64,000 nucleotides of DNA, from positions 32,731-96,730 of the forward strand of contig CANSSP010000013.1 in the NCBI GenBank assembly GCA_947649645.1. The letters run 5' to 3'. Each line of letters begins with the position of its first letter. Within the stretch, counting starts at the first letter, position 1. The notes beneath the pieces were generated by a model. It had not been told where the DNA came from. It searched no databases and saw only the letters and a list, made by a program, of their open reading frames with translations. Shown in pieces: positions 36,535-47,806 of the stretch. Source of the stretch: an uncultured Roseburia sp. Lineage in GTDB: Bacteria > Bacillota > Clostridia > Lachnospirales > Lachnospiraceae. A program made the translations under genes and the position numbers.

Positions 36535-37389
36535 TTATTCTCTTAAGCGCGCGGCCGTCTCACTGATCCTGCGGAGTCTGTGATTGACACCCGATTTTCC
36601 CACCGGAGGACTTAAGTATGTCCCCAGTTCCTTCAAAGGCGCCTCCGGATACTGAAGCCGCAGCTCTGCCGTCTCCCTGAGATAATCCGGCAGAATGGAA
36701 AGCCCTGCGGTGTCTCTGATATATTCAATGTCTCTGATCTGTTTTACCGCCGCGTCCACCGTCTTGCCGATATTTGCAGTCTCGCAGTTTACCTTCCGAT
36801 TCACGGAATTGCGCATTTCCTTCAGAATCCGGACATTTTCCAGATTCATCAATGCCACGTGCGCTTCCATAATATTTAAGATATCGACAATCTGTGCACC
36901 GTCTTTTACATAAACCACTCTGTGATTCTTGCGGGTCACAACCTTCGCGTCCATTCCGAAGCTGTTGATCACCTCTTTCAGCTGTCCGGTCTGCGCACTG
37001 TTTCTGCCCACAACTTCAAAATGATACGACTTTTTCGGATCACTCATCGAACCGCCGGCCAGGAAAGCCCCCCTGATAAACGCCCGTTTACAGCAGGTCT
37101 GCTGAAGCAGAATCCCATCGGCGCATTCCGGCCGCATCCTCCTCTGCTCTTTCGGATTCCACATCCCGACCGTCTCAAAAATACGCCGTTCACCGGATGT
37201 AATTTCTTCTGTCCCGAACAATGTTTTTAAAAGCAGATCGAATTTCTCCCTCGCATATGGATTTTCCGGTTCCACGCCAGAACCGTCCACGCCAAACAAA
37301 AACAGTGCCGCCAGCTCAGCGACCTGACAGTGTCTGCCCTTTCCCATATGTCCTGCCAGTTCTTTTTTCACATCGCTTGAAAATGACAT
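36535..37389 (-). CDS. whiA: WhiA, DNA-binding protein
   Basis: A 284-residue protein with two LAGLIDADG-like N-terminal repeats and a C-terminal helix-turn-helix (TAELRLQYPEAPLKELGTYLSPPVGKSGVNHRLRRI). WhiA controls sporulation in Streptomyces and affects cell division in Bacillus. It begins MSFSSDVKKELAGH, the family start. The ATG lies 4 bases after the rapZ stop with GAGGAAAG before it, so the two are coupled. Confidence 0.95.
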   Translation of the reverse strand: MSFSSDVKKELAGHMGKGRHCQVAELAALFLFGVDGSGVEPENPYAREKFDLLLKTLFGTEEITSGERRIFETVGMWNPKEQRRMRPECADGILLQQTCCKRAFIRGAFLAGGSMSDPKKSYHFEVVGRNSAQTGQLKEVINSFGMDAKVVTRKNHRVVYVKDGAQIVDILNIMEAHVALMNLENVRILKEMRNSVNRKVNCETANIGKTVDAAVKQIRDIEYIRDTAGLSILPDYLRETAELRLQYPEAPLKELGTYLSPPVGKSGVNHRLRRISETAARLRE

Positions 37390-37393
37390 CCTT

Positions 37394-38272
37394 TTACTTT
37401 CCTCTGAGTGCATCCTTTCCGATGTCCCTGTGCTCAATCTTTAAACCATATTCTTTTCTGCCGGACAGGCGCTGATACAGCTCGTTTGCCAGTGTCACCG
37501 ATCGATGTTTTCCTCCGGTACAGCCGATGGATATGACAAGCTGGTTTTTTCCCTCCGTGATATAATTCGGTATCAGAAAATTGAGCAGATCGATCAGCTT
37601 CTCCAAAAAAATATGGGCCTCCGGATACTGAAGCACATACTCACGGATTTCGCTGTCATTTCCCGTCCTGGCGCGCAGGCCCTCCACATAATAGGGATTC
37701 GGCAGAAAACGCACGTCAAATACCAGATCCGAATCGGCAGGAATCCCATATTTAAACCCAAAAGACAGGATCGTGATAAACAGATTTTTGTAATCCTGAT
37801 TCTGCACGAAAATCTTATCCAGCTCCGCCTTCAGCTCCCGCGTCAGAAGGCGGCTGGTATCTATGATGTAATCCGCCCGCTCCTTTAAAAAAAGCAGGCG
37901 TTTTCTCTCAGCCACAATTCCCTTGTCCACCCGCTGCCCGCCTGCCAGCGGATGGTTCCGCCGCGTCTCCTTATAACGCTTCACAAGCACGGAATCTTCC
38001 GCATCGAGAAACAAGATCTCATAAGCCGCACCCTTGCCCCGGATCCCGTCGAGCACCTCCCGCAGCTCGTCCAGCGCCTGCCCGCTGCGGATATCTATGC
38101 CGATTGCAACCTTCTGCAGTTCCGGATTCTGCTGCAGTTCGGAAAGCTCCACAAACTTTTCCAGCAATGCAATCGGAAGGTTATCCACACAGAAAAAGCC
38201 GATATCTTCCATCATCTTGATCGCGGTGCTCTTTCCGGCCCCCGACATCCCTGTCAATATTACAAATTTCAC
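37394..38272 (-). CDS. rapZ: RapZ/YvcJ nucleotide-binding protein
   Basis: P-loop NTPase of about 292 residues. It has Walker A GMSGAGKS near the start, FFCVDNLP, the DIRS motif and the C-terminal IGCTGGKHRSVTLAN. RapZ is an RNase adapter in E. coli; YvcJ of Bacillus binds GTP and affects competence. The frame opens at ATG 38284, but GGAGG lies 5 bases before GTG 38272 and the family begins with the (K/R)FVI strand, so GTG is chosen. The gene sits between murB and whiA, the standard Firmicutes order. Confidence 0.94.
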   Translation of the reverse strand: MKFVILTGMSGAGKSTAIKMMEDIGFFCVDNLPIALLEKFVELSELQQNPELQKVAIGIDIRSGQALDELREVLDGIRGKGAAYEILFLDAEDSVLVKRYKETRRNHPLAGGQRVDKGIVAERKRLLFLKERADYIIDTSRLLTRELKAELDKIFVQNQDYKNLFITILSFGFKYGIPADSDLVFDVRFLPNPYYVEGLRARTGNDSEIREYVLQYPEAHIFLEKLIDLLNFLIPNYITEGKNQLVISIGCTGGKHRSVTLANELYQRLSGRKEYGLKIEHRDIGKDALRGK

Positions 38273-38284
38273 GCTAACCTCCAT

Positions 38285-38304
38285 GATTCCGCTTATGCGG
38301 AATC
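38285..38304. repeat. Small hairpin before rapZ
   Basis: GATTCCGC, four bases, GCGGAATC. It ends right before the rapZ ribosome site and could affect its translation. The 38285-38397 gap also holds AGAACTTC/GAAGTTCT arms and a GGAGTTAGCGTGA string that echoes the rapZ start site. Confidence 0.45.
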
Positions 38305-38397
38305 TTAAATCTGCGTGGAGACTTAGAACTTCTTAGCAAAACAGCCTCTGCTGTGAGCTTCGGAAGTTCTTCTCACGCTAACTCCATCCGTGCGTCA

Positions 38398-39306
38398 CTA
38401 AAACTCTCCGATCATCTTTACCTCGGGCTCCAGTCTGACTCCCGACATCTCCTCCACCTTCTGCGCAACTTCCTGCATAAGGCGGCGCACATCGTCCGCC
38501 GTCGCGTCTTCCCTGTTGATGACAAAACCACAATGTTTTTCCGAGACCTGAGCCCCGCCGACACGATAACCGCGAAGTCCGGCGTCCATAATCAGCTTTC
38601 CGGCGAAAAAACCGGGCGGACGCTTAAACGTGCTTCCGGCACTCGGGTATTCCAGCGGCTGCTTTAAAGTCCGCTCCTGCATAAGCCTGTGCATCTCCCC
38701 GCGGATCGCTTCCCGCTCTCCGTGCGAGAGCAGAAACACCGCTTCCGTCACAAGCAGCCTCCGCTCCGCGATACCGCTCCTGCGATATCCAAAATCCAGA
38801 TCCCGTGGCGTAAGCTCCGCACGTCTGCCCTCCTCGTCGAGAACCGTCACTTTTTCAATGATATCCTTCATCTCACCACCATAGGCTCCCGCGTTCATGA
38901 CAACCGCTCCTCCGACGCTCCCCGGAATCCCTGCAGCAAACTCCATACCCGAAAGCCCGTGCTCCGCCGCACAGGCCGCCGTTGTCGACAGAAGCATCCC
39001 CGCTCCCGCCCGTACCCTGTTATCTGAAACCTCTATGCGGGGGGCAGTCCGGGTCATACCGATCACGACGCCCCGGATTCCTTTATCGCCCACCAGAAGG
39101 TTACTGCCGTTTCCGATGATATAGTACGGCTCTTCATATTGTCTGCACAGCCGGATCACATCCGCGAGCGTTTCATATTCCGGACTGACAAATACGTCCG
39201 CCTCCCCTCCGACGCGAAACGTCGTATGCCTGCTCATCGGTTCCCGTTCTTTCAGCCGTTCCTCACCCGTAACTGCCTTTAATTCGTCCAAAAACTGCTG
39301 GTTCAT
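38398..39306 (-). CDS. murB: UDP-N-acetylenolpyruvoylglucosamine reductase
   Basis: FAD enzyme that makes UDP-N-acetylmuramate for peptidoglycan. The 302 residues fit the short MurB type. It has RHTTFRVGGEADVFVSP, YYIIGNGSNLLVGDKGIRGVVI, GIPGSVGGAVVMNAGAYGGEM, the SAGSTFKRP loop with the active Ser, and a C-terminal Glu in VRLEPEVKMIG. It lies 12 bases after the aminopeptidase gene, part of a long minus-strand operon. Confidence 0.96.
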   Translation of the reverse strand: MNQQFLDELKAVTGEERLKEREPMSRHTTFRVGGEADVFVSPEYETLADVIRLCRQYEEPYYIIGNGSNLLVGDKGIRGVVIGMTRTAPRIEVSDNRVRAGAGMLLSTTAACAAEHGLSGMEFAAGIPGSVGGAVVMNAGAYGGEMKDIIEKVTVLDEEGRRAELTPRDLDFGYRRSGIAERRLLVTEAVFLLSHGEREAIRGEMHRLMQERTLKQPLEYPSAGSTFKRPPGFFAGKLIMDAGLRGYRVGGAQVSEKHCGFVINREDATADDVRRLMQEVAQKVEEMSGVRLEPEVKMIGEF

Positions 39307-39318
39307 GGATACCCTTTC

Positions 39319-40725
39319 TTACGCCTGATCTTTTAAAAATGCTACATATCCGCGGAATGCCTCATACAGATCGACTTTGCTGATAATCTCCCACGGCGCA
39401 TGCATATTCAGCACGGCCACGCCGCTGTCAATGACCTGCATTCCATAATCCGCCAGAATGTATGCGATTGTTCCGCCGCCGCCCTGGTCGACCCTCCCAA
39501 GCTCGGCCGTCTGAAAGCAGACCTCGTTTTTGTCCATAATCCGGCGCATCGCTGCAACATACTCTGCATTCGCATCGTTCGAGCCCGCTTTTCCTCTTGC
39601 ACCGGTATACTTGTTGAATACAAGCCCTCTGCCAAAATAGGCTGCATTGCGCTTCGTCATGACGGAAGGAAAATTCGGGTCAAAAGCCGCCGATACATCC
39701 GACGAGAGTACGCTGGAATTTTTTAACGCCCGGCGCAGTCCAAGTTCAGAATACTCTCCCGCCGCATTCATAACCTCCGCCACTGTATTCTCAAAAAATC
39801 TTGACTGCATCCCGCTGGCTCCCACGCTGCCGATCTCTTCTTTGTCGACCAGAAGACATGCGCTCGTCAGTTTCGGCTTTTTCATCTCAAGAAGCGCCAT
39901 AAAGGAAGGATACGCGCAGACCCTGTCGTCATGGCCATACCCCATCAGCATACTTCTGTCAAAGCCATAGTCCCTCGCGTCGCCCGCGGGCACTACCTCA
40001 ATCTCCGCCGAAAGGAAGTCTTCCTCTTCTATACCATATTCCTCTTCCAGGATTTTCATGATATTAGCCTTTACTTTTTCTTTGACGGCCTTTTTCTCTT
40101 CTTTTTTCTCCTCCGGAACCGGAATACTGCCGATCAGAAGATCCAGATTCTCACCTTCGATGACTTTGGATGCCTTTTTCTCCATCTGCTCTCCGGCAAG
40201 ATGTATCAGAAGATCGCTGACGCCAAAAACGGGATCGCCCGGCTTATCCCCCACGTTTACCTGCACGGTTGTGCCGTCTTTTCTGGCAATAACACCGTGT
40301 AACGCCAGCGGGATCGCTACCCACTGGTATTTTTTTACCCCGCCATAGTAATGCGTATCCAGCATTGCAAAATCCGTGTCCTCGTACAACGGATCCTGTT
40401 TGAGGTCAAGACGCGGGGAATCAATATGAGCGCCAACAATATTCATTCCCTGCTCCATACCCTTCTTGCCGATCACAAAAAGGGCCAGGCTCTTTCCCAT
40501 ATTGTTCGCATACACCCTGTCGCCTGCTTTTAAGCGTGTGCCGTCGGCGATCACCTGCTCAAGGTCAAGAAACCCTTCTTTTTTTGCCTCCGCCACAAAA
40601 AAAGACACACACTCCCGCTCTGTCTTACAATCGGAGAGAAACCTGCGGTATTTTTCCGCAAACTTATATACCTCTTCTCTCTTTTTCCCTTCCGGGTACT
40701 TCTGCCATGCATTTTGTCTTTCCAT
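39319..40725 (-). CDS. M18-family aminopeptidase
   Basis: Zinc aminopeptidase of 468 residues, cytoplasmic. Metal-ligand motifs are NIVGAHIDSPRLDLKQDP (His, Asp), VDKEEIGSVGASGMQSRFFE (Glu pair), DVSAAFDPNFPS and a late His in LNMHAPWEIIS. This is the aspartyl-aminopeptidase/LAP4 group, common in Clostridia. AGGAGA precedes the ATG. The preceding 137 bases toward hprK hold no gene. Confidence 0.93.
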   Translation of the reverse strand: MERQNAWQKYPEGKKREEVYKFAEKYRRFLSDCKTERECVSFFVAEAKKEGFLDLEQVIADGTRLKAGDRVYANNMGKSLALFVIGKKGMEQGMNIVGAHIDSPRLDLKQDPLYEDTDFAMLDTHYYGGVKKYQWVAIPLALHGVIARKDGTTVQVNVGDKPGDPVFGVSDLLIHLAGEQMEKKASKVIEGENLDLLIGSIPVPEEKKEEKKAVKEKVKANIMKILEEEYGIEEEDFLSAEIEVVPAGDARDYGFDRSMLMGYGHDDRVCAYPSFMALLEMKKPKLTSACLLVDKEEIGSVGASGMQSRFFENTVAEVMNAAGEYSELGLRRALKNSSVLSSDVSAAFDPNFPSVMTKRNAAYFGRGLVFNKYTGARGKAGSNDANAEYVAAMRRIMDKNEVCFQTAELGRVDQGGGGTIAYILADYGMQVIDSGVAVLNMHAPWEIISKVDLYEAFRGYVAFLKDQA

Positions 40726-40862
40726 CTCTTATTCTCCTGTTAATGTAAATATGTTTCGCTACTCTGTGTCCGGCCATGCAGAACCGGCATGGCGTATATC
40801 CGCCGAAAGCTCACAGGCCCCTCCTTACAGCGGTGCCCAGAAACCGGCGTGAGGGACTTTGT

Positions 40863-41825
40863 TTACTCGTCTTCGTCTTCATCACCGGGCGTCCTTGTCA
40901 GATTTTCCTGCACACGGCGATACAGCTCCTGCGCCGCGTTATATCCCATCTTCTTCTGCCTGTGATTGGCCGCAGCAACCTCGCAGATCACCGCCAGATT
41001 ACGGCCCGGGCGGATCGGAAGAGAATGGCATACGACTTTATTCCCAAGAAACTCCGTATATTCTTCCTCCAGTCCAAGACGGTCGTACTCATTTTCCTTC
41101 TTCCAGTCTTCCAGTTTGATCACGAGATCAATCTGCTGCTTCTCCTTCACGCACTCCACGCCAAACAATGTCTTGATATCGATAATTCCGATTCCCCTGA
41201 GCTCAATAAAGTGACGCGTAATCCGCGGAGAAGTCCCGATGAGCACCTGCTCATTAATTTTTCGTATCTCGACGACGTCATCGGTCACGAGGCGGTGGCC
41301 GCGGCGCACAAGCTCCAGTGCCGCCTCGCTCTTTCCGATGCCGCTCTCCCCCATGATCAGCAGCCCTTCCCCATAGACGTCTACCAGCACCCCGTGAATC
41401 GTAATGCAGGGGGCCAGCAGTTCGCTCAGGCTGTGGATCACCTGCGCCGTAAATTCGGAAGTCCTTCGCTTCGTACCCAGAACCGGCAGATTGTTCGCCT
41501 CCGCGAGCTCAAGGAAGAGAGGATCCGGCTGGATGTCACGGCAGAACACCACACAAGGGATGTCGTAAGACATAAATTTGCGGTATATATATTCTTTCCG
41601 TTCCATATCAAGCTGCTGCAGATACGTATGCTCCACGGTGCCGATAATCTGAACCCTGTGCTGCCCGAAATGTTCAAAGTACCCGCTGAACTGCAGCGCC
41701 GGACGGTTGATATCGCTCATCGTAATCCGGTTTAACTTCAAATCCATATCCGGAAGGAAATTGTACAGATCCATGACCTGCACCATTTTCGCCACGCTGA
41801 TCCCCTTTTTGTCTACACTATTCAT
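40863..41825 (-). CDS. hprK: HPr kinase/phosphorylase
   Basis: Bifunctional enzyme that phosphorylates and dephosphorylates Ser46 of HPr and Crh, the signal for CcpA catabolite repression. The 320-residue protein has the Walker A GESGIGKSEAALELV, the preceding GVLVDVYGEGLLIM and the signature ELRGIGIIDIKTLFGV. AAGGAG lies 9 bases before ATG 41825, where the family N-terminus begins; the frame itself extends 22 codons further. It is directly relevant to the two HPr-like genes at 53.3 and 55.5 kb. Confidence 0.95.
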   Translation of the reverse strand: MNSVDKKGISVAKMVQVMDLYNFLPDMDLKLNRITMSDINRPALQFSGYFEHFGQHRVQIIGTVEHTYLQQLDMERKEYIYRKFMSYDIPCVVFCRDIQPDPLFLELAEANNLPVLGTKRRTSEFTAQVIHSLSELLAPCITIHGVLVDVYGEGLLIMGESGIGKSEAALELVRRGHRLVTDDVVEIRKINEQVLIGTSPRITRHFIELRGIGIIDIKTLFGVECVKEKQQIDLVIKLEDWKKENEYDRLGLEEEYTEFLGNKVVCHSLPIRPGRNLAVICEVAAANHRQKKMGYNAAQELYRRVQENLTRTPGDEDEDE

Positions 41826-41891
41826 CGCGCCATCTCCTTTTTCTGTCGTTCTCTTCCCTACCACTATAGCACAGACGGGCCCTTTCTTCAA

Positions 41892-43778
41892 CTAACCGGA
41901 AGCTCCGTTTTCCTTTCCGGAGTGAAAAAAACAATACACGGAATGCGCCGCCTTTGCACTCATCGCATCCGTGGCCGCAAGCTCTTCCTCCGTGGCGTTT
42001 TTAATGGCGTCCAGCGACTGATAATGCTTCATCAGCGCTTTTCTCCTGGCAGGGCCGATTCCGGGAATATCGTCCAGCACGGAGTGTACCTGCTCTTTGC
42101 TCCGCAGTGAGCGGTGATATTCAATGGCAAACCGGTGCGCCTCGTCCTGTATCCTGGTAATCAGCTTAAATCCCTCGCCCGCACGGTCAATCGGGATCTC
42201 CACGTTATTATAGTATAACCCACGCGTGCGGTGATTATCATCCTTTACCATCCCACAGACCGGAATGGCAAGCTTTAATTCTTCCAGCACGCGAAGCGCA
42301 ATATTTACCTGGCCGCGGCCGCCGTCCATCATGATCAGATCGGGAAAACGCGTAAAACTCCCGTATTCTCCCGAAAGTTCCTTTCCCGAAAGCGCCTCCA
42401 TCTCCTGTATTCCATGGGTAAATCTTCTGGTCAGTACCTCGTGCATCGACGCATAGTCATCCGGTCCGGCCACCGTCCGCAGCTTAAATTTCCGGTAATC
42501 GCTCCGTTTTGGCTTTCCCTTTTCATAGACCACCATCGAACCGACAGTTTCAAACCCGTTCGTATTGGAAATATCGTATGCCTCGACGCGCTGCAGGTCC
42601 GTCAGCTCTAAAAGCTTTCCGATTTCTTTCATCGCCCCGATCGTGCGCCCCTCTTCCCGCCGTATTTTTTCCCGGTCCTGTGCTAAAACGAGCTCCGCGT
42701 TTTTCTTTGCAAGCTCCATCAGTTTTTCTTTCATACCCTTTTTGGGTATGCGGACGTATACCCTGCCGCCGCGTTTTTTCTCAAGCCATTCCTCCAGCAC
42801 CAGGCGGTCTGCCACCTTCTCCTGCAGCATAATCTCCCTGGGAATAAACGGCGTGCCGGAATAAAACTGCTTTATAAACGTAGATAAAAGCTCTTCCCTC
42901 CTGTCCTCGGTCCCGATCCGGATATAAAAATGATCCCTGCCGATCAGCTTTCCACTTCGTATAAAGAACACCTGTACCACGGCATCACGCTCATCCGCCG
43001 CCAGCGCGATAATATCTTTATCCTCCCCGTCCGTGTGCGTTACCTTCTGTTTCTGCGCAATCTTTCTGACGCTTCCAAGCAGTTCCCGGTATTCGATTGC
43101 CTTCTCATATTCCATCTGTTCCGACGCGCGCGTCATTTTCTCTTCGAGAGACTTTAACACGGCTCCATAATTTCCATTTAAAAATTCCATCACGGCGTCC
43201 ACCTGGCCGCGGTATTCCTCCCTGGCCACGTATCCCTGGCATGGACCGGCGCACTGATGGATATGGTAATTCAGGCACGGGCGTTCCTTTCCGACATCCC
43301 TGGGCAGAACACGGCTGCAGGTGCGCAGACCGTATATTTTATTGACAAGTTCGATTGTGTCCCGCACGGCGCCCGCACTCGTGTAAGGGCCGAAATACCT
43401 GGATTTATCCTTTTTCTGCTGACGTGAAAAGAGGACCCTTGGAAAATCTTCTCCTAGAGTCACCTTGATAAACGGATATGTCTTATCATCTCTTAACATT
43501 GTGTTGTATTTGGGGCGGTGTTCCTTAATCAGATTACACTCCAGCACCAGCGCTTCCAGCTCGGAATCCGTGACAATATATTCAAAGCGGACAATCTGCC
43601 TGACCATCTGCGCCTTTTTGATGCCTTCATCGTGACTCGGCTGAAAATACTGATGTACCCGCTTGCGCAGGCTGACCGCCTTCCCGACATAGATGATCGC
43701 GTCCCGCTCATCATGCATAATGTAAACTCCCGGCTCATCCGGGAGTTTTTTTAACTCTTCTGCAATATCAAACATCAT
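41892..43778 (-). CDS. uvrC: Excinuclease ABC subunit C
   Basis: Nuclease of nucleotide excision repair. It has an N-terminal GIY-YIG domain ([19 protein letters not shown]), a cysteine cluster ([13 protein letters not shown]), a UVR segment ([21 protein letters not shown]), an RNase-H-like nuclease domain ([33 protein letters not shown]) and C-terminal HhH motifs ([18 protein letters not shown]). The start lies inside the end of ftsH. ATG 43778 has GGTGA 5 bases before it; a GTG at 43787 is the frame limit. Length is about 628, normal. Confidence 0.96.
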   Translation of the reverse strand: MMFDIAEELKKLPDEPGVYIMHDERDAIIYVGKAVSLRKRVHQYFQPSHDEGIKKAQMVRQIVRFEYIVTDSELEALVLECNLIKEHRPKYNTMLRDDKTYPFIKVTLGEDFPRVLFSRQQKKDKSRYFGPYTSAGAVRDTIELVNKIYGLRTCSRVLPRDVGKERPCLNYHIHQCAGPCQGYVAREEYRGQVDAVMEFLNGNYGAVLKSLEEKMTRASEQMEYEKAIEYRELLGSVRKIAQKQKVTHTDGEDKDIIALAADERDAVVQVFFIRSGKLIGRDHFYIRIGTEDRREELLSTFIKQFYSGTPFIPREIMLQEKVADRLVLEEWLEKKRGGRVYVRIPKKGMKEKLMELAKKNAELVLAQDREKIRREEGRTIGAMKEIGKLLELTDLQRVEAYDISNTNGFETVGSMVVYEKGKPKRSDYRKFKLRTVAGPDDYASMHEVLTRRFTHGIQEMEALSGKELSGEYGSFTRFPDLIMMDGGRGQVNIALRVLEELKLAIPVCGMVKDDNHRTRGLYYNNVEIPIDRAGEGFKLITRIQDEAHRFAIEYHRSLRSKEQVHSVLDDIPGIGPARRKALMKHYQSLDAIKNATEEELAATDAMSAKAAHSVYCFFHSGKENGASG

Positions 43779-45810
43779 CTGCGTCACCGTTTACTGTTGT
43801 ATTGTCATCCACAATATGATCGATGGCATTTCCAGGCAGCTCCTGGCCTGCCAGACCTAAGCGTGCCTCCTCTGCCTGCTCAAAAAATGTCTTTTTTCCG
43901 TCCTGCTCATCCGGTTCGGGAAGCCCCTTCAGCTTCCTGAAGATCTTCATAAATTCTTTTCCGGTAATCGTCTCGTGCTCATAGAGATACTCTGATATCT
44001 GATCCAGCACGTCACGGTTTTCGGTCAGAAGCCGCATTGCCTCGTCATAGCTGCTGTTGATGATGGAAAGGACTTCCTTGTCAATCTGCGCCGCCGTATC
44101 CTCCCCGCAGAGCAGTCCCGCCCGGTGGTCCAGATACTGATTCTCCACCGTAGCCAGGCACATCATGCCAAATTTCTCCGACATTCCATATTGTGTCACC
44201 ATCGCCCTTGCGATCGCCGTCGCGTGCTCAATATCATTGGCCGCCCCGCTCGTCGCGGATCCGGACACCAGCATCTCCGCCGCGCGGCCCGCCATATACG
44301 TCGTAATCTTTGCGAGAAGCTCTTCCTTTGTCTGCAGAAATTTCTCTTCCTCCGGCGTCTGTAATGTGTAGCCCAGCGCCCCCATCGTCCGCGGCACGAT
44401 CGTGATCTTCTGTACCGGCTCCGTGTTCTTCTGAAGCGCCGTCACCATGGCGTGACCGACCTCGTGATACGCCACAATGCGCCGCTCCTTATCGCTCATA
44501 ATGCGGTCTTTCTTTTCCTTGCCGCCCACGGCCACAAGCTCAAACGCGTCAAACAGGTCGGACTGATTGACAAATTTCCGCCCGTTCTTCACCGCGTTGA
44601 TCGCCGCCTCGTTGATCATATTGGCAAGATCAGAACCGACCAGGCCGGCCGCCGCCAGTGCCAGCGCGTCCAAATCCACCGTCTCATCCATCATGACATC
44701 TTTGGAGTGCACCTTCAGGGTCTCCAGCCTTCCTTTCAGATCCGGCTTGTCCACGATAATCCTGCGGTCAAAACGTCCCGGGCGCAAAAGCGCCTTGTCC
44801 AGCACCTCCGGACGGTTTGTCGCCGCCAGGATCAGAAGACCTTTTGAAGTGTCAAAACCGTCCATCTCCGCCAGAAGCTGATTTAACGTCTGTTCACGCT
44901 CGTCGTTCCCGCCATAGCGGTTGTCGCGGCTCTTGCCGATCGCATCGATTTCGTCGATAAATATAATACACGGCGCCTGCTTCTGGGCCTCTTTAAACAG
45001 ATCGCGCACACGGGACGCACCGACACCCACAAACATCTCCACAAAGTCTGATCCGGCAAGAGAAAAAAACGGGACTTTTGCCTCCCCCGCCACCGCCTTC
45101 GCCAGAAGCGTTTTTCCGGTTCCGGGAGGACCGACGAGGAGCGCTCCTTTGGGCAGCTTCGCACCGATATCCTTATATTTTCTGGGATTGTGCAGAAAAT
45201 CCACGACCTCCTGTAAGGATTCTTTCGCCTCATCCTGTCCTGCGACATCTTTAAACGTAACCCCCGTCTGCTTTTCCACGTAAACTTTGGCGTTACTCTT
45301 GCCGACGCCCATCGCTCCGCCGCCCATCCTGCGCATCACAATGCCGATCACAATCCAGATCAGCGCAAGCGGAATCAGATAACTGAGAATGCTGTAAATC
45401 CAGGTGGACGTGTTGTCCGGAATCACGCCGTAAATCTCCACCCCTTTTTCCTTCAAAAGCGGAATCAGCGTCTCGTCCGCGACCCTGCCGCAAAAAAAAC
45501 GCATCTGATAAGGGCTGTCCTTTTCGGATGCCATCGTAATATCAATCTGGTAGGAGCCGATTTCTACAGACTCCACCTGCTTATCCTTCCAGTCCCCTTC
45601 CCTGTTCACCATCTTAAGAAATTCAGAATAGGAAACTTCCTGCGTACTCATCTGATTAAACTGATTCGTGATCATGCTCATAACAAAAAGGGCAATCAGC
45701 GAAACCATAATGAATGCCATGATGATCTGGCCGTTGCGATTCCCCCTCCCGTCGTCGCCCCCGTTGTTATTTCCATTGTTGTTATAGTTATTTGGTCCTT
45801 GATTATCCAT
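43768..45810 (-). CDS. ftsH: ATP-dependent zinc metalloprotease FtsH
   Basis: Membrane AAA+ protease. Before the first membrane helix there is an unusual Asn/Gly-rich cytoplasmic tail ([14 protein letters not shown]). Two transmembrane segments (about 30-50 and 125-150) flank the small outside domain. The AAA domain has [20 protein letters not shown] and the second region of homology [20 protein letters not shown]. The zinc site is HEVGH. ATG 45810 has AAAGGA nine bases before it; the longer frame has no support. The end overlaps uvrC. At 680 residues it is of usual length. Confidence 0.97.
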   Translation of the reverse strand: MDNQGPNNYNNNGNNNGGDDGRGNRNGQIIMAFIMVSLIALFVMSMITNQFNQMSTQEVSYSEFLKMVNREGDWKDKQVESVEIGSYQIDITMASEKDSPYQMRFFCGRVADETLIPLLKEKGVEIYGVIPDNTSTWIYSILSYLIPLALIWIVIGIVMRRMGGGAMGVGKSNAKVYVEKQTGVTFKDVAGQDEAKESLQEVVDFLHNPRKYKDIGAKLPKGALLVGPPGTGKTLLAKAVAGEAKVPFFSLAGSDFVEMFVGVGASRVRDLFKEAQKQAPCIIFIDEIDAIGKSRDNRYGGNDEREQTLNQLLAEMDGFDTSKGLLILAATNRPEVLDKALLRPGRFDRRIIVDKPDLKGRLETLKVHSKDVMMDETVDLDALALAAAGLVGSDLANMINEAAINAVKNGRKFVNQSDLFDAFELVAVGGKEKKDRIMSDKERRIVAYHEVGHAMVTALQKNTEPVQKITIVPRTMGALGYTLQTPEEEKFLQTKEELLAKITTYMAGRAAEMLVSGSATSGAANDIEHATAIARAMVTQYGMSEKFGMMCLATVENQYLDHRAGLLCGEDTAAQIDKEVLSIINSSYDEAMRLLTENRDVLDQISEYLYEHETITGKEFMKIFRKLKGLPEPDEQDGKKTFFEQAEEARLGLAGQELPGNAIDHIVDDNTTVNGDADDV

Positions 45811-46095
45811 ATGTGTTTTCCTTTCCGGACAGATCCGCCTCTCCTGCCGCCCCCCGCGCTTCTCCCCCGACGTCTCTGCAATATCTTCTTTATTATATTG
45901 AAAACAAAGTTCAAAAGCAATACGAACTTCATGAACTTTTTTTGTCATTTCTAAATAAATTATAAAATCCGGACAATGATGCGCCCTTTCTTCCTTTGCA
46001 AATTTTGCTGGATTTTAACCGCGCTTCGTTGTATACTGGGTTATTATGAGCGTATCGATAAACTATTATTTCCATAAATGAGGAGGAAAAACCCT
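45811..46095. other. Divergent ftsH/pyrG intergenic region
   Basis: This 285-base gap must hold both promoters. A TATACT at about 46030 on the plus strand is a possible -10 for pyrG. No gene or structured RNA is evident. Confidence 0.4.
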
Positions 46096-47718
46096 ATGCC
46101 TGTTAAATATGTTTTTGTCACCGGCGGTGTCGTCTCCGGTCTCGGAAAAGGGATTACGGCGGCATCCCTTGGACGGCTCTTAAAAGCCCGCGGATATAAG
46201 GTAACCATGCAGAAATTTGACCCTTATATCAACATCGACCCTGGCACCATGAATCCCATTCAGCACGGCGAAGTCTTTGTGACAGACGATGGCGCGGAAA
46301 CAGACCTGGATCTGGGACATTATGAGCGTTTTATCGATGAGAGCCTGACAAAAAACTCCAACGTGACAACGGGCAAGGTATACTGGTCCGTGCTGCAGAA
46401 AGAACGCCGCGGTGATTTCGGCGGCGGAACCGTTCAGGTCATTCCGCATATCACCAACGAGATCAAAAGCCGTTTTTACCGCAACTTTACCTCCGACGAC
46501 ACTCACATTGCGATTATCGAAGTCGGCGGCACGGTCGGAGACATCGAAAGCCAGCCTTTCCTGGAAGCCATCCGTCAGTTTCAGCATGAAGTAGGCCGGG
46601 AAAACGCCATTCTCATCCATGTGACACTGATCCCGTATATCAAAGCATCCGGTGAACTGAAGACAAAACCTACGCAGGCGAGCGTCAAAGAGCTCCAGGG
46701 CATGGGAATCCAGCCGGATATCATCGTCTGCCGCTCCGAACATGCGCTCGATCAGAGCCTTAAGGACAAGATTGCGCTGTTCTGTAACGTGCCCAGCCGC
46801 AGTGTCCTCCAGAATCTTGACGTAGAATATCTGTACGAAGCGCCTCTTGCAATGGAAAAAGAAAACCTTGCCAGGGTCGCCTGTGACGCACTCCACCTGG
46901 ACTGCCCCGATCCGGAGTTAAAAGACTGGGAAATAATGGTGGACGCACTCCGCCATCCCGACAAGGAAGTGACCGTCGCGCTTGTCGGAAAATATATCGC
47001 GCTGCACGACGCCTATATATCGGTTGTCGAAGCGTTAAAGCACGGCGGCATTGCAGAGCGCGCCACCGTCAACATCAAATGGGTGGATTCCGAAGAGCTG
47101 AACGATGAAAACGTTGCGGAGATGCTTTCCGGCGTTTCGGGCATCCTCGTCCCGGGCGGTTTTGGCTCCCGCGGCGTGGAAGGAAAAATCACCGCCGCAA
47201 AATATGCCCGGGAAAATAAGATTCCCTACCTCGGACTGTGCCTGGGCATGCAGGTCGCCATCATCGAATTTGCCAGACATGTCTGCGGCTTCAACGACGC
47301 ACACAGCGTCGAGCTCGACCCGAACACAACGCACCCTGTCATTGCGCTGATGCCGGATCAGAGCGGTGTGGAAGACATCGGCGGCACGCTCCGCCTCGGC
47401 TCATACCCGTGCGTGCTCGACCCGGCCTCAAAAGCTTACCAGGTCTACGGCGCCGCCGAAATTGAGGAGCGCCACAGACACCGCTACGAAGTCAACAATG
47501 ATTTTCGTTTTGCGCTGACCGAAAAGGGAATGAAACTCTGCGGAACCTCCCCCGACGGACGCATCATCGAAATGATCGAAATACCAGATCACCCCTGGTT
47601 TATTGCAACGCAGGCCCATCCCGAGTTAAAATCCAGGCCGAACAGACCGCATCCGTTGTTCCGCGGTTTTGTCGAGGCCTCGATCGTATATGGAAATAAT
47701 TCTCCGCATCATCTTTAA
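46096..47718 (+). CDS. pyrG: CTP synthase
   Basis: Makes CTP from UTP and glutamine. The 540 residues have a normal two-domain layout: the synthetase part with [33 protein letters not shown] and [11 protein letters not shown], and the class I glutamine amidotransferase part with [18 protein letters not shown] (Cys nucleophile) and HPELKSRP (His). GAGGAGG lies 10 bases before ATG 46096. No pyrG-type G-rich attenuation leader was seen. It ends at a strong terminator. Confidence 0.97.
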   Translation: MPVKYVFVTGGVVSGLGKGITAASLGRLLKARGYKVTMQKFDPYINIDPGTMNPIQHGEVFVTDDGAETDLDLGHYERFIDESLTKNSNVTTGKVYWSVLQKERRGDFGGGTVQVIPHITNEIKSRFYRNFTSDDTHIAIIEVGGTVGDIESQPFLEAIRQFQHEVGRENAILIHVTLIPYIKASGELKTKPTQASVKELQGMGIQPDIIVCRSEHALDQSLKDKIALFCNVPSRSVLQNLDVEYLYEAPLAMEKENLARVACDALHLDCPDPELKDWEIMVDALRHPDKEVTVALVGKYIALHDAYISVVEALKHGGIAERATVNIKWVDSEELNDENVAEMLSGVSGILVPGGFGSRGVEGKITAAKYARENKIPYLGLCLGMQVAIIEFARHVCGFNDAHSVELDPNTTHPVIALMPDQSGVEDIGGTLRLGSYPCVLDPASKAYQVYGAAEIEERHRHRYEVNNDFRFALTEKGMKLCGTSPDGRIIEMIEIPDHPWFIATQAHPELKSRPNRPHPLFRGFVEASIVYGNNSPHHL

Positions 47719-47743
47719 GCGCGTTGAGATCGCCCCGGCAGAT

Positions 47744-47789
47744 AAAGGGTGTAAAACCGCTCTCATTCTGAGAGGATTTTACACCCTTT
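47744..47789. terminator. Terminator between convergent pyrG and a hypothetical gene
   Basis: AAAGGGTGTAAAA pairs with TTTTACACCCTTT, with an inner CTCT/AGAG helix. A and T runs flank it, so it can work in both directions. Confidence 0.8.
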
Positions 47790-47806
47790 CGGGGCAGTCG
47801 TATATG